Source of the DNA: Cordia subcordata
Taxonomy: Eukaryota > Streptophyta > Magnoliopsida > Boraginales > Cordiaceae
NCBI GenBank assembly: GCA_028554755.1
Contig: JAPTOF010000009.1
Span: forward strand, 1,902,501-1,966,500
DNA length: 64,000 nt
Direction of reading: 5' to 3'
Shown in pieces: positions 23,601 to 35,125 of this stretch. The notes below the pieces were generated by a model, which was not told where the DNA came from, did not search any database, and saw only the letters and a list, made by a program, of their open reading frames with translations. A program made the translations under genes and the position numbers. Every line of letters starts with the position of its first letter. Positions within the stretch are counted from its first letter, which is position 1.

Positions 23601-24740
23601 TACTTATTCGTGAAAATTGATTCAACCTTTTAAAAGTTTTTAAGAATATAATAACTACTAGCACGCATGAAATTTGGTATCAAAGTTGAAGAGGAGTTTA
23701 ACTTGTTCAACCCAAAGAAAAATTTATCAATTATGAAATGAACGATGCACATAATATTGTATCCAATACGAACTATAAATATATCGGTTTGTTTCATAAT
23801 ATTTGAAAATCCTTTTGATTGAAAAATAATAGTGATCAAACAAATGTTGGTTAGGATAGGTAGTGGCTTAACCACTGGAAAGAGGAGAGCATAAGTTCAA
23901 CTCAAGAGAAGTACATTTGCTGGAAAGACTTTTCTTTTACCACTTTCAATCTGATAGTGATTAATTTTAACTTAATGTAGCTGGGAACACCCTAACTTAA
24001 TAAGCCAATTACGGTATGGACCAATAATAACAAAATTGCAAAGGAAAAATTTTGTAGATAAACAAAGTATTGTTCAATAAACGAATTCGTACTATATGAA
24101 GGAAGAGCTAGCTAATGAAAGAATGAATGGATGGTGATCATCAGTTCTCAATGGACCACAGCACATATGACATAACGAGGCCAACACAATAAAGCAAATA
24201 TATAGTATATAAGTAAGGCATAATGATGAGAACTTCTTGCATTCACAAGTACAAAGAGAAAAAGTATTACAAACCTTTGAAGAATCACGGTAGTAAATCG
24301 TCTTTATCTTCATGGCCATGCACGTACACCATGGACTACTGAAGCGTGTGTATTTAATGATTGACGTTACAGGAAGTGCAGGATCCAAAGGCATCACGGA
24401 GAAGAATAACATCTACGCTTTCGGCCTCATCCTGATCGTATTGCTGACAGGAAAACACCCCGACGACACGGAATTCGGCGTGCACGAAAGCATTGTCGAG
24501 TGGGCACGTTACTGTTATTCAGACTGCCATCTTGATACATGGGTGGATCCAATTATAAGAGCAGAGGCATTGAACAACCAGAACGAGATCGTGGACACGA
24601 TGAACTTAGCCCTGCATTGCACTGCAGGTGACCCCGCAGCAAGACCGTGCGCCAATGATATTGCTAAAATGTTAGAGTCAGCAGTAAAATCAAGTTCTTG
24701 TGTTTTGGCTTTCAATATCTTCTCTAGTAATAATATCTAG
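20683..24740 (+). CDS. SKM1: LRR receptor-like pseudokinase, SKM1/At2g25790-like; exons 20683-23227 and 24373-24740
   Basis: Predicted plasma-membrane receptor of 970 residues; the Arabidopsis homologue is about 960. Order: signal peptide (1-26), N-terminal cap with Cys56/Cys63, about 22 plant-type LRRs (68-597, LxxLxLxxNxLxGxIP), one membrane segment (623-648, WWFLFITCLL...), then a kinase-like domain (about 690-965). The ATP-site Lys is kept (MKVF, Lys716), but the Gly loop is degenerate, the catalytic HRD region reads VGELSP (807-812), and the DFG position reads LDV (827-829). It should therefore lack phosphotransfer and signal through a partner kinase. Exon 1 ends in CCAG|GTACGT and exon 2 starts after GTTACAG; the phase-1 join keeps the length expected between APG and ITEKN. 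The upstream in-frame ATG at 20614 adds 23 residues before a good signal peptide, so I chose 20683. Arabidopsis SKM1 is a CLE45 receptor in pollen-pistil interaction; that ligand role is only suggested here. Confidence 0.9.
23228..24372 (+). other. Intron of the LRR pseudokinase gene
   Basis: 1145 bp, GT donor (GTACGT) and AG acceptor (GACGTTACAG), T-rich just after the donor. It falls at the start of the APE-equivalent segment of the kinase domain. An AG eight bases downstream (ending 24380) is a second possible acceptor; it would drop three residues less consistent with the family length. No other feature seen inside. Confidence 0.85.
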
Positions 24741-26046
24741 TTTTAGAAAAAGAAAACGAAAATTCGAAGATGTTCATTTTTGCGACGACTTTTACAATGT
24801 TATATAATGACAGATTGTGGAGTGTAGAAATGTAGATAGAACTAAAATCCCAATACAAGTGTTCCTGCATCTTTTAAGATATAATAGCTTTTACTTTAAG
24901 AATAGTATTGATATATATTACGTCTTTGACTAGCTCCCTTGTGATGATTTCTGGAAAGGAATTTTTTTTTTTCAAATTTCCCATCCTATACTGATTCTAC
25001 TCCAAAAGGAGTAATTCTAATCGCTTAAATGATTCTCTAAAAGCCCCTACTCTTAATTTGGAAAGTTATACGTGCATTTAATGTGCTTTTTGAGATTATA
25101 AAAAGTCTTAGCTTTACGTATAAGATCTATTTCAGATTCTTTGTTTGGCTTTTGCTATATAATGAAAAGACATGCTCTTTTGTTTTCTTTTTCTTTTCTT
25201 TCTTTTTTTTTTTTTAATCAAGACCACGCTTACTCTCAAACTTGACAGAGACTGAATGCTGAAGCAAGCTCAGTAGAGACTACGCGATATTTTAGAGAAT
25301 ATATATGTATGTGACCGCGCGCAAATAATATTCCAAAATCTCATGGCTTCTAATTAAAAATTAGCAAAAATAAAGCTTACAAGAAACTGATATATATACA
25401 TATACATATTTTCAATATATATGCATACCAAACATATACAAATATAGGTATCAAATGATCACCTAAATGTCTGTTTATAGAAACTGATTTTTGGCAACAT
25501 GGTTATGCAAAGAAAACAGATCGATGAGTGGCATACGCATTCTCTAGACAGAAACTTAAACGTACCACGTACATTTTCCAACACACAACTGTAAGTCTCT
25601 TTAATTATATATATCCACCATGAGATGGCCTAAATATTCATACAGCGCCAGCTTTTTAGCCTTATTACATAGGATTGTTTATATAAGTACAAAATCTGCG
25701 CAACTGAATGGTCCTGATCAATTAAGATTTAGGTCAACAGCTGGTGACCAAAAATTATCTGACTGCTGAGGGGACCATTTGTACTAATTTTTCTGATATG
25801 GTTTGTTCATATTGTTTGTCCCCATTGTTGGATATGTATATTCCGTCTTAATTGATGGAAGACAAAAGGTTTACGATTCCAAACACAAAGCTGCAAGTAA
25901 AGGCAAACTTTTATGTTGTACTCTCACATTTTTCGAAGCATTTTATAATTCACCATATATATATTAAGTTATCTTTTCATTTAAAATTTTTAAATTTATA
26001 GAGAAACTTATAATTATTTGGGTGAGATTTATTTTAAGTCCTATAC
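24741..26046. other. 3' flank of the receptor gene and unassigned AT-rich DNA
   Basis: The first 100-200 bp probably hold the 3' untranslated region (TATATAATGA near 24800), but no clear polyadenylation signal stands out. The remainder is AT-rich with a poly-T run at 25200 and TATACATA repeats at 25385-25440. No gene seen. Confidence 0.5.
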
Positions 26047-26051
26047 ATAGA

Positions 26052-26456
26052 TGTAGGAATATGGCTTGTATTCTGAATGAGCTTCAGGTTTTCTAGTTCT
26101 AGCCAAATTAGAAGTTTATCATATTTGTAGTCCTGCCATATTATTTGTGCTACCTTGTTTGAAGTCTTATCATATTTGAAGTTCTCTATATTCTATAAAT
26201 ATGAGCTTTGCTTATTTTATTAGGTGTGAGACAGAAACAAACTGTGAGACAAAGAGCAAGACCTTGAGCGAGAGAGCTTGAGGGGCAAGGGCTCTCAAGC
26301 AGGAGCCCTCTCTCTGTGTTGTATTCATTTGTTCATAGTAGAATTCTCTTATTTGTCCGTGGACGTAGGCAAAAGGCCGAACTATGTTAAACTTGTGTTG
26401 TTAGTCTTTATCTTTCTTGTATTTCATCTTCATTCTAACACCCCAAATTCCCAACA
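26052..26456 (+). mobile_element. 5' LTR of the LARD-like element
   Basis: 405 bp, TG...CA termini, with a TATA-like CTATAAATATGAGC near 26194. It aligns with the two ends of 32270-33511. Just 3' lies ATTAGTATTAAGAAC (26459), a decayed version of the TGGTATCAGAGC initiator-Met tRNA primer site common in plant copia elements. Confidence 0.85.
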
Positions 26457-26685
26457 AATTAGTATTAAGAACTAGGTTGTAGATTAGGCATCATCATTGT
26501 GGGTGCGTGAAAAACACACGAATATTGTGGAATTTGAGTCTATGGAGCGTTCCAAAAAAGGACACGAGAAGCACAAAAAACACGAAGGAAGGGTGTTGTC
26601 TTGGTGCTGATGTCATCATGTGACATCAACCAAGTTCAAAAAAAATTGAAGCTTGGACGCAAGATTTGGCGAGAGAAACGAAGCT

Positions 26686-26745
26686 ATTTGGCTGCTATTT
26701 GAATTGATGATATTAATTTGGCTACTATTTGAATTGATGATATTA
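26686..26745 (+). repeat. 30-bp tandem duplication
   Basis: ATTTGGCTGCTATTTGAATT and the following ten bases occur twice in a row with one G/A difference, inside the non-coding internal region of the LARD-like element. Confidence 0.9.
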
Positions 26746-27117
26746 GTAGGCCCTGCGGGCTGACATTAGCCGTGATAAGGAAGGATGATGTCATTAAAGA
26801 AAGAACAAAAACCACAATTGAGCTATCACTAATTGAAGTAAAGGTTTCCTAACTCAAGCACACTAGAGTTTTTGGTTGTTGTCAATTGCTTTGTCATCTT
26901 ATGAGAAGCACGATGGTGGTGGTGGTTTCGATGTGAGATGAGCTTGAAAACACCATCAGAGAAGGCTCAAACTCGCAACAAAGGTGTCAATGGTGGAACG
27001 CCGTTAGTGAAGCTCCAGCAACCATGGAGTACCCCAAAAGCATCGCCATAATAAAAAGAATGCTTTGTTGGCATCAACGCAAGGTGGGGAGCTCGAAAGT
27101 GGTGGCAATGAAGTGAT

Positions 27118-30097
27118 TGATATGCTATTTGTGAGCACAAGCCTAAGTAGCCTGCAAGTGCATGGGTCATGTGTAATATGGTGTGTGTGAGTGTAGAGTT
27201 GAATCCACGGGGAGGCCTAACTTGTAAGGTGTCCTAAGCTAAGCGTGTCTTAAATACTACACGTTGGGACACTAAACTACGATATTTTCTTGTGGTTTTT
27301 GGTTTGAGAGGAGCTCGGGAAAGATAAATCTAAACTAAAACAAGAAAATAAAGAGGTGTGTGTGTGTGAGATAGAGGAATCAAGCAATCTAAGAGAGTTA
27401 AACACGTGGAAATTGGTGCTAGGTTGATTACGTCTTGCAAATGGTTAAGTACTACTTTTTAGGGTTACTTGATGGATTATTACTTGGGTTGCTCTAATCT
27501 AGACCTCTAATTAGCTTCCTAATTAGTGTCTTAAGCCTCAGTACTAGTTCGTCCCTAGGTGAAGATGCCTAGAAGTATGGCGTGGTCTTTATGACTTAGG
27601 AATTAAGGCTAGCTAATAGGATTCTAGGTGATTTTGATTGATCTAACCCTAACAGTTAGTCCACTAATTAGTTCCGCAATCTAACCCTAGCTAGTCCACT
27701 AATTACTACTTCTTGATAGGGTTGCTTTGTTCTTATATTTCTATGGCATGAAATTAAACATGTCCATGTGTTTGATGAAATACCTCTCTGAGTTTGCAGG
27801 TGTGATTTATGCTTAGATGCTAATAGTAGTGGCCTCACATTAGCCTTAATCCATGCTAATGGCTTGAGCCCTACTTGCAACTATATTTTTGATTGATTAA
27901 TTGTGCTTTAAGTGTCTTTAGTGTAGTAGGTAATCACTTTTAGCATGAAATATGGTTAAAAGGGTACCACTATCACTTGCTTGGCCTAGGGAAATTAATC
28001 TCTAGTTTAAACATAACTAAAAGGTTAGACTGCCTGTTAGAACATTAATCAACACCTAAGGGACTTATAACTAGACCAAAAGCCATAGCTGGCTAAAACA
28101 AACCTATACTTCTGATTTGGCCTGGTTAAGGGTAGGGTTGCACCGATAGTTAGAAGTGGTAAATCTAGTAAACTAAGCCCACTATTAGAGTAGACAAACG
28201 ATCAATAGCCCAAAACAAGGTTAGGAACCCAAATCCATTTCAAAGAAGCAATCACCCCTAAGTTTCCCTAAACCCTTGTAGATCCTAACTTCCATATATT
28301 GTTTATACCACCATTCTCGTTAGTTAAGTTTATTTTTCCTTAGTTTAGGTTTAAATTAGAGCTCCAGTCAATCCAAAAACTCTAAAAAGAATAGGTAGGA
28401 CCACACTTAGCAAGTAAAGGACACACTTTCACTTAGACCCACACACTTAGATAGCCTCCTCTTGGACATAACCCTGTACTCGCACACGCTATATTACCAT
28501 GACCCGTGTGCTTGCGGGTAACACTCTTAATGGTTAATAATCAATTACGTCTTACAAATGGATAATTACTACTTCTTGTTAGGGTTGATTGATGGATTAT
28601 ACTTGGGTTGCTCTAATCTAGACCTTTAATTAGCCTTTTAATTGGTACCCTAAGCCTTAGTGTGAGCCCATCCTTAGGTGGCGATGCCTAGATGTATGGC
28701 ATGGTCTTTATGACTAAGGATAGGGCTAGCTAATAGGATTATTGGTGATTTAGATCGATCTGACCCTAGCACTTAGTCTGCTAATTAGCTTCCCAATCTA
28801 AACCTAAGACTCAGTGTGAGTCTGTACCTAAGCTTCGGCCCATTAAGAGCGACAGCGTGGTCCTTATGAACCTAGGGCATTAGGGTGGACTAACTAGCTT
28901 TTCTAAGTGAACTAAGGTCAACTAAACCTATCCAGACTTCTATTGGCTAGATTTAAAGCCAAAGGAGACTCGACTTAGGCTAGTTACTAGTTGTGCACCA
29001 TCGATCGCATCATAATAGCGAAAATTGACAATTAAGTACAAGGCATACACATCTAGGGCATGGCATTTGGGAAAATACCGGCCTATTCCACTACTAAGCA
29101 CATAGACATACTTAGATTACACTAATTTAAGTAATAGCAACCAACATGTATGCAATAGAAGATATTTATGCTATTAAGTATGCAAACATATACATAGACA
29201 TGTATATAAGCATACCCACTTCATGTAATCACCACACAAACTCATAAACATGCTAGGACAATGATTTAGAAATGGTTAATAGCATAATAGACTTCAATAT
29301 ACATATGCAACATCATTGAGGCATTTCAATAAACACATTACATGTATGGAAAATGGCCTTCCAAACCCTAAGTACAAGCGTATACATATAGATCCATCAA
29401 GTACACATAACAATAATGTAATAATCATCCACAATACAAGAGTAAATCACCTTACATAGCTCTAATCATACATAGATTAACTTAGAATAAAAGAGAGATG
29501 CCCTTTTATCCAAGCTTATACCCAAGTCCTTGTGTTTGATCCTCTTAGATCCTTGATTCCTTAGTGTTTCTGTGTGTGGAAGAGTGTGTGTGATGTGGGG
29601 GAGAGTTAGGGTTTAGTGGGTATGAAGTGTGTATGAATGGATGACACGATTCGATGATAAGTTCTCTATATTGGGCCCTATTTATAGCTATTCGTGGCAC
29701 TAGGGTCAACCAATATGCTAGATCGGTGCATCTATTCTTCTCTGGATCTACCGGCTGACTAGTAAGGTCAGCCGGTACTTCAAAGGGGTTGACTGGTTCT
29801 TTCAAATTGCTTTAAAGCTCTATTTTCTTTGCTTTTAGCCTTTACCCCACGACCCGCACACCTTCTATCTTCATCACCCATCATCGTGCAATCTCATGTT
29901 TTACCCAATAACTCATCTATGGCACAAAATTAAGCTTTTTAGTGTAGCATTTAACCTTGAACTCATTATATACACTTACATTCTTATATGCACAAATACA
30001 GGATAAACACTACACTAAAGCTATCTAATAAGCTCAAAAATTCCTTTACATAGATATAGAAATACAACACAAATACACACATAAAACCAGCATATCA
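27118..30097 (-). mobile_element. Solo gypsy LTR, minus strand, with target duplication
   Basis: In reverse complement it starts TGATATGCTGG and ends GCATATCA. The flanks GTGAT (27113-27117 and 30098-30102) match perfectly. It has family landmarks: the GGTTGAC/GGTCAGCC block (29700-29790), TATA CTATAAATAG at about 29690, and stem-loops near 28941. It is about 1.1 kb too long because a plus-strand LTR fragment and a duplicated segment lie inside it. Confidence 0.9.
27420..28800. repeat. Inverted LTR fragment with flanking duplication inside the solo LTR
   Basis: 27420-27660 recurs diverged at about 28537-28790 (for example ATTACGTCTTGCAAATGG / ATTACGTCTTACAAATGG, offset about 1117). Between them, about 27720-28535 reads as the 3' part of a gypsy LTR on the plus strand, ending in GCTTGCGGGT. 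This looks like a rearrangement between LTRs rather than a clean insertion, since no TG/CA ends are seen. Confidence 0.6.
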
Positions 30098-32269
30098 GTG
30101 ATAAAGACTGCGGGGAGCTGTTGCGGTGTTAGACAATGGAGACGGACGGGGCAGCAAATTGGAGCATGGTGTTTGGGTCGCAGGACAGTGACATGTTGAT
30201 GAAACTCAATCATTCATCCAATAGTTGTATTGCGTTTTATAGTGGGGTTAGGTCAATGGAGCTTTTGGGTTGTTGGGTCTGGAAGACAAGTTGAAGAAGA
30301 TGACCATTAGCTGTGGTCAAGTGCTTTTCTACTCATACTTAATTGGTGCACTTGAGTGTTTTAAGTCGTTAGATTGCACTGGGTATGAGATCTAATGGGT
30401 TTGATCATGCATTTTATGCATGAGGAGATTTTAGTGAGCCTAAGAAATCATGGCCTTTTGTTTTAAAAGGAATCTGATTTGATGGTTTTGATTTGTAAGA
30501 TCTGACGGTGGTAAATAGCTACAGTGTGCATGTAGAGGATTGTGTAAGCCCAATGTTGACTTTTGACCACACTGATCGAAGCTTTTCTAACCCCAAAGTG
30601 AGTTGACCAAGGGCTAACCTAACATTTTTCAACACGTCGAATCCAACTTTGAGCTTTATTTGGCAAAATTCAACTCTAAAGTGTGTGTTTTTGGGTTTTT
30701 CAACTTTGATCGTGAGTTTGATTTTGACCTGGTTTTGATTAGAGTTGATTTAGGGTTTCCAAAGGCTTTTCTACATGTTGATTCTGAATTTGCTGTTTGT
30801 TTTGCCAAATTCCAAGTGATTATGAGTGTTTTGGAGTAAACGGAGATTGTTTCAACTTTGGAGAGTGTATAACGTGGAGAGATTGATGGATGGACATTTC
30901 TATGGTCTTCTTGGTGAGTATGATCATGAGTTTGACAGTTGCATCATGAAGAAGTGATAAAGATCAGCACATGTAAAAGAAGGACTGACTACAAGAAACT
31001 AATGGGTTTTGCATTGTAGAGAAGACAAGGAGGCTTATAAATGGTATGTGTGTTCTTGGGCAAGCAAAATGAGGCCTAGTTCAGTGGAGTGGTCTTGTGC
31101 GTTTCTTTTAGTAGTAATGATCATTTATGTGGATGCAGACTTACTAGTGTGATTGGTAGGTACTCAATGAATACGGTGAGTGTTATAATAAAGTGTCGAG
31201 TAGGAAACCGTTGAGCGTCTCGAGAAAGACATAGGTTGAATGATTTGTTGAAAGAGTTGGTACTTTTTGGGAGAAAGTTGGTACTTTCTTGGTATTGCTG
31301 TAAGTTACTAGATTAGAGACTAAGGTGTGCTACTAGGTGATTCGATCTCCATCTATAGATTTTGAAGATACTTCTTAGCATGGTGTTGTTGTCTCACTAA
31401 TTAGGCAGGTCTGTTTGCTTGTTTGGAGAATGGTATATTGGAGGACGAAAGCAATCTGTGTATATAGGACAAGGCTTTCTACTATGAAATTCATAAAGTA
31501 AATCTCTAAGGGTTTTTAGTAGAGACATGTGCCCACATAGGGACTAAGAAGCAGTAGCTAAGTCAAATCGTGGAATAGGGGAATAAGTGGAGCTAGGTAG
31601 AAGCTTAGGAATTCCATGCTGTAGCAATGAGTTAGTTTGGTGACTCAACAGTTGGAGGTGCATGGTGAGTTGTATCTCAGAGTTGATTTGAATCACTGTG
31701 TCATGGAAAATGTGGAGCTTATAGGAGAAGTTTAGAGAATGTTCTAGGAGATGGTCAGACGTAGTTAAATCAAATAGATTCAACAAGTTGAGATGGGTAT
31801 ATCTCTAGGATAGTAGTATAGAGTAAAACTCAATGATGAGTGGATAAGTAAAAGGATATCTAAGATTTGTGCAGTGTCTTGGAAGGACAAGTGTGCATAG
31901 TCGAGGCTCTCATGGTGAGAGCAAAGTGCTTAGTGTTAGTGAGACTCAGTGGGTTGGTACTGCGGGTGAAGATGACAATCTTCACATTCATGGATTTGAG
32001 GAAAAGATGGAGCGTTGTGAACCAGTAGCTATGGAGAATGCTAAGGGTGCGCTCAGAAGAGTTCCTCGTATCGCTCTGGAGCATTATGAATACTGGTCTG
32101 ATTGCGAGTTGAACTAGGAGATATACTGAGACAAGTTCTAGTAGGTGGCTAGGAACTTGGGCAGCATAGCCAATGCATGGCGATGGGCCTTTTCATGGGA
32201 CGATAGCAGCTTGAGCAAGAGGGATTTGAATTTGCTGATAAGGAGCGAATACGATCCAATGTGAAAATT

Positions 32270-33511
32270 TGTAGGAAGATGGCCCATATTCTGAATGGGC
32301 TTTAGAGTTCCCAGTCTAGCCAAGTTTGGAGTCCTACCACATTTGTAGTCCTGCCATTTTTCGGTGCTGCCCTATTTGAAGTCTTACCATATTTGAAGTT
32401 CCTTGGATTCTATAAATAGGAGCTTTGTTTATTATATTAGGTATGAGATAGAGACAGAGTGTGAGACAGAGAGTGAGTGCATTCGGCTATAACTGAACCA
32501 AATTAACTAATAACTGAAATAACCGAAAATCGAATTTTCAAATTTTTTGGAACCAAAACCAAACAAAATTACCAAAATAATCAAATTTTCATAACTGATT
32601 TTTTCGGTTTGGTTCCAGTTATTTAACTGAAATAATTAAATTATATGGTGAAGTCACAATCAACCATCGATGATGTGAAATCAAAGCTAAAGTACTGTTC
32701 TTCAAGATAACGTTCTTCTTTATCAAAGAATTAATACATTCTCTCCTCTACTTTTTGCAGATTTCACGTACACTTGTCAAAAAGTACAAAGAAATACACA
32801 AATAAGGTGAATACATGTTAGTTAATAGATATAATAAACTAATCATATAGTCTTATCTGAAAGTAAGATAGATAAATACAAGGCTAATCTCAAGATAATC
32901 AAAAATCAATTATCAACGATTACTCAGAATATGTATGGAATGCTAATGCTTAAAGATGATCATCAAGAATCATATATTATATTATGTTTGTTACCAATAA
33001 TTAAAGCACCAAACCTCTCTAATATTTGGAAAAAAAAAAGAAGAAAAAATTTTAAGCCTAATATATACTTGTGATTAAGTAATTGTGATGCTGAAGTAAC
33101 TTATATATATATATATATAATTAATGTAGTATCAATTAGGATGGTACCAACAGCATAATAGAAAGTGATAAGGAATATTTCGGTTATTTTAGTTAATAAC
33201 CAAAATTTTAAAACGCTAACCAGAACTGAAACTAAACATCGAAAATTTTAATTTTTATTAACCGAAACCAAACCGAAATGCTCAATAACCAAACTGAATT
33301 GTTATTTCGATTTGGTTTTGGTTCGGTTATCAGTTAGCAATCGAATTATGCTCACTCCTACTTTTCTCCATGTTGTGTTCATTTTTTTCATAGTGGAATT
33401 CTCTTGTCTGCCCATGAACGTAGGCGAAAAATTGAACCACGTTAAACTTGTGCTTTCCGTCTTTATCTTTATTGTATTTCATCTTCATTTTAATACCCCA
33501 AATTCCCAACA
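32270..33511 (+). mobile_element. 3' LTR of the LARD-like element, split by a hAT-like insertion
   Basis: Outer parts 32270-32470 and 33361-33511 match the 5' LTR (TGTAGGAA..., CTATAAATAGGAGC; ...CCCAACA). The middle 0.9 kb is foreign. Confidence 0.85.
32471..33360. mobile_element. hAT-like non-autonomous element
   Basis: Left end GAGTGAGTGCATTCGG and right end (reverse complement TAGGAGTGAGCATAATTCG) form an imperfect terminal inverted repeat of the plant hAT type. Subterminal AACCGAA/TTCGGTT motifs are repeated at both sides. No transposase. The 8-bp target duplication is not recognisable, and some LTR sequence was lost at the site. Confidence 0.6.
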
Positions 33512-34189
33512 ATAGATTACCCTATTGTTTTTAAAAACACTAATTTACATTTAATTTATATTGATGATATAAACTCTGATTTCGTAAGTTCCCACCACAT
33601 CTATAGTTTTACATGATAAATAACTTTCATGTTTAGTGATTTTAAGTCTTTTAAGTTTGTCGATGTCAATACTCTTTTGATTTGAGGGAAAATTTTAGTT
33701 CTTTTCTTTTTTTTTTTTGGTCAAATACGTACATCATATTTAACAAGACAAAAGTACTATCACCCAACCCTTACCTGTAGGAGGAATAGAGTTTATATGA
33801 ACATTCAGCCCCAACTATTGGACTAAGTTAGAAGGCATACTTTTATCCCAAACTAGAGAACATACATCAGCCAAACATTTCTTTGCAATTCAATCCGCCG
33901 AAGCCAAGTTTGAATTTTGAATTAAAGGGGGCAAGATAATAATAATTAATGAAACAAATCTTATATAACATAACAAAATATTCTAATAAACACTGCATTT
34001 AACAATAATTATTAGCAAATATCAGTAACAAATTTTACATTAATAAAAACAAAAAAAGGTTTACTATTGTTCTTTTCGACTCCTCATGTTTCCAGAACAA
34101 AACATGATAACCTTTTTGTTAACACTGCTAAAAATATCTTTGTCAATATATGTGATCCACAATTATTTAATTTTCCATTGATCACCTAC
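33512..34189. other. Unassigned AT-rich DNA
   Basis: Poly-T run near 33710, AT-rich throughout, no coding or repeat boundary recognised. Confidence 0.5.
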
Positions 34190-34376
34190 TGTTAGAGCAA
34201 GAATCTTCAAGAGTTAAATCTCTCCATTTCCAACAAATGCTTCATAAAGATTGTGGCTCAGCTTTTACTTTTGTGGACTGTATAACACTTGTATTATCCT
34301 TATCATTTAACACTAATGTATTACATATATAAATGTACATTATATGTTTAATATACAATCAAATACACACCTTGTA

Positions 34377-35120
34377 TGGTATCAGAAACATCATACTCCC
34401 ACGAGTGCCAACCAAAATTCATCTTATATGGCTCACGACACTCAAGTGAATTCATCCTCTTATAGGAAGCCTCCAGCCACTCAACGTACTTACCAAAATT
34501 GATTTCCCTTCAATGGCATGTCCAATTGTGGTAGTGCAACCATAAGATTCCCTCTTCCACTAAATCACTAACCAACAATTCTCAGAAAGCAACCATAGTA
34601 TGCCTATTTTGTGAGGAAAAGGGCCATACAACCAAACAGTGCTTTATATTAAAGAAGATGCTTCCTTCAAATAACACTTGCTTGACAAATTTCACCTCTA
34701 TGGTCAACTTTCACCTAGATGACTTCTTGACACTGCATAACGCACCACATCACAATAGACAACAATGCTCTCCAAAATGTTCAACAATATGATAGTCCAG
34801 AGGACGTGATGCTTAGTAATGGAAAAAGCTTAAAAATTCTTCACACACTGAGTGCATCAATATTGATGTTTTTTGTGTCCCACAAATGAATAAAAACCTT
34901 ATATCTATCTCCCAAATTCGCAAAACAAATAATGCACTAATTGAATTCCATCTTTTCTTCTTTTTTTTTATGTGTGTGAAATATCTTGGCACGAGGCGCT
35001 TTTGGTTAAGGAACTGATCCAGCATAATCTCTATTGTTGGCCTAAGCAAAATAGCTTTGTAATACTTAACCAGCTTAATGTTGGGATCTTCATAACTAAA
35101 TCTACCTCGCATGATAGATT
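34377..35120 (+). pseudogene. Copia gag remnant with CCHC zinc knuckle
   Basis: Contains CLFCEEKGHTTKQC (about 34601-34642), a canonical C-x2-C-x4-H-x4-C nucleic-acid binding knuckle as in copia Gag. The surrounding frame is broken by stops. It lies 3' of the primer site and is interrupted by the element at 35126. Confidence 0.65.
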
Positions 35121-35125
35121 AGGTC

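Larger units (their letters stand above)
26052..33511 (+). mobile_element. Non-coding LTR retrotransposon (LARD-like), complete with target duplication
   Basis: 5' LTR 26052-26456, primer site, internal region without recognisable coding sequence, 3' LTR 32270-33511. Flanked by ATAGA at 26047-26051 and 33512-33516, a perfect 5-bp target duplication. The LTRs begin TGTAGGAA and end CCCAACA. No gag, protease, RT, RNase H or integrase motif is found inside on either strand, so it must have been mobilised in trans. It hosts a solo gypsy LTR (27118-30097) and a hAT-like element (32471-33360). Confidence 0.85.

Noticed and set aside
24312..24372. ATG start for a separate small kinase-like gene at 24312
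   Set aside because: The sequence before 24373 is intron. The coding homology begins exactly after the acceptor and completes the receptor kinase domain.
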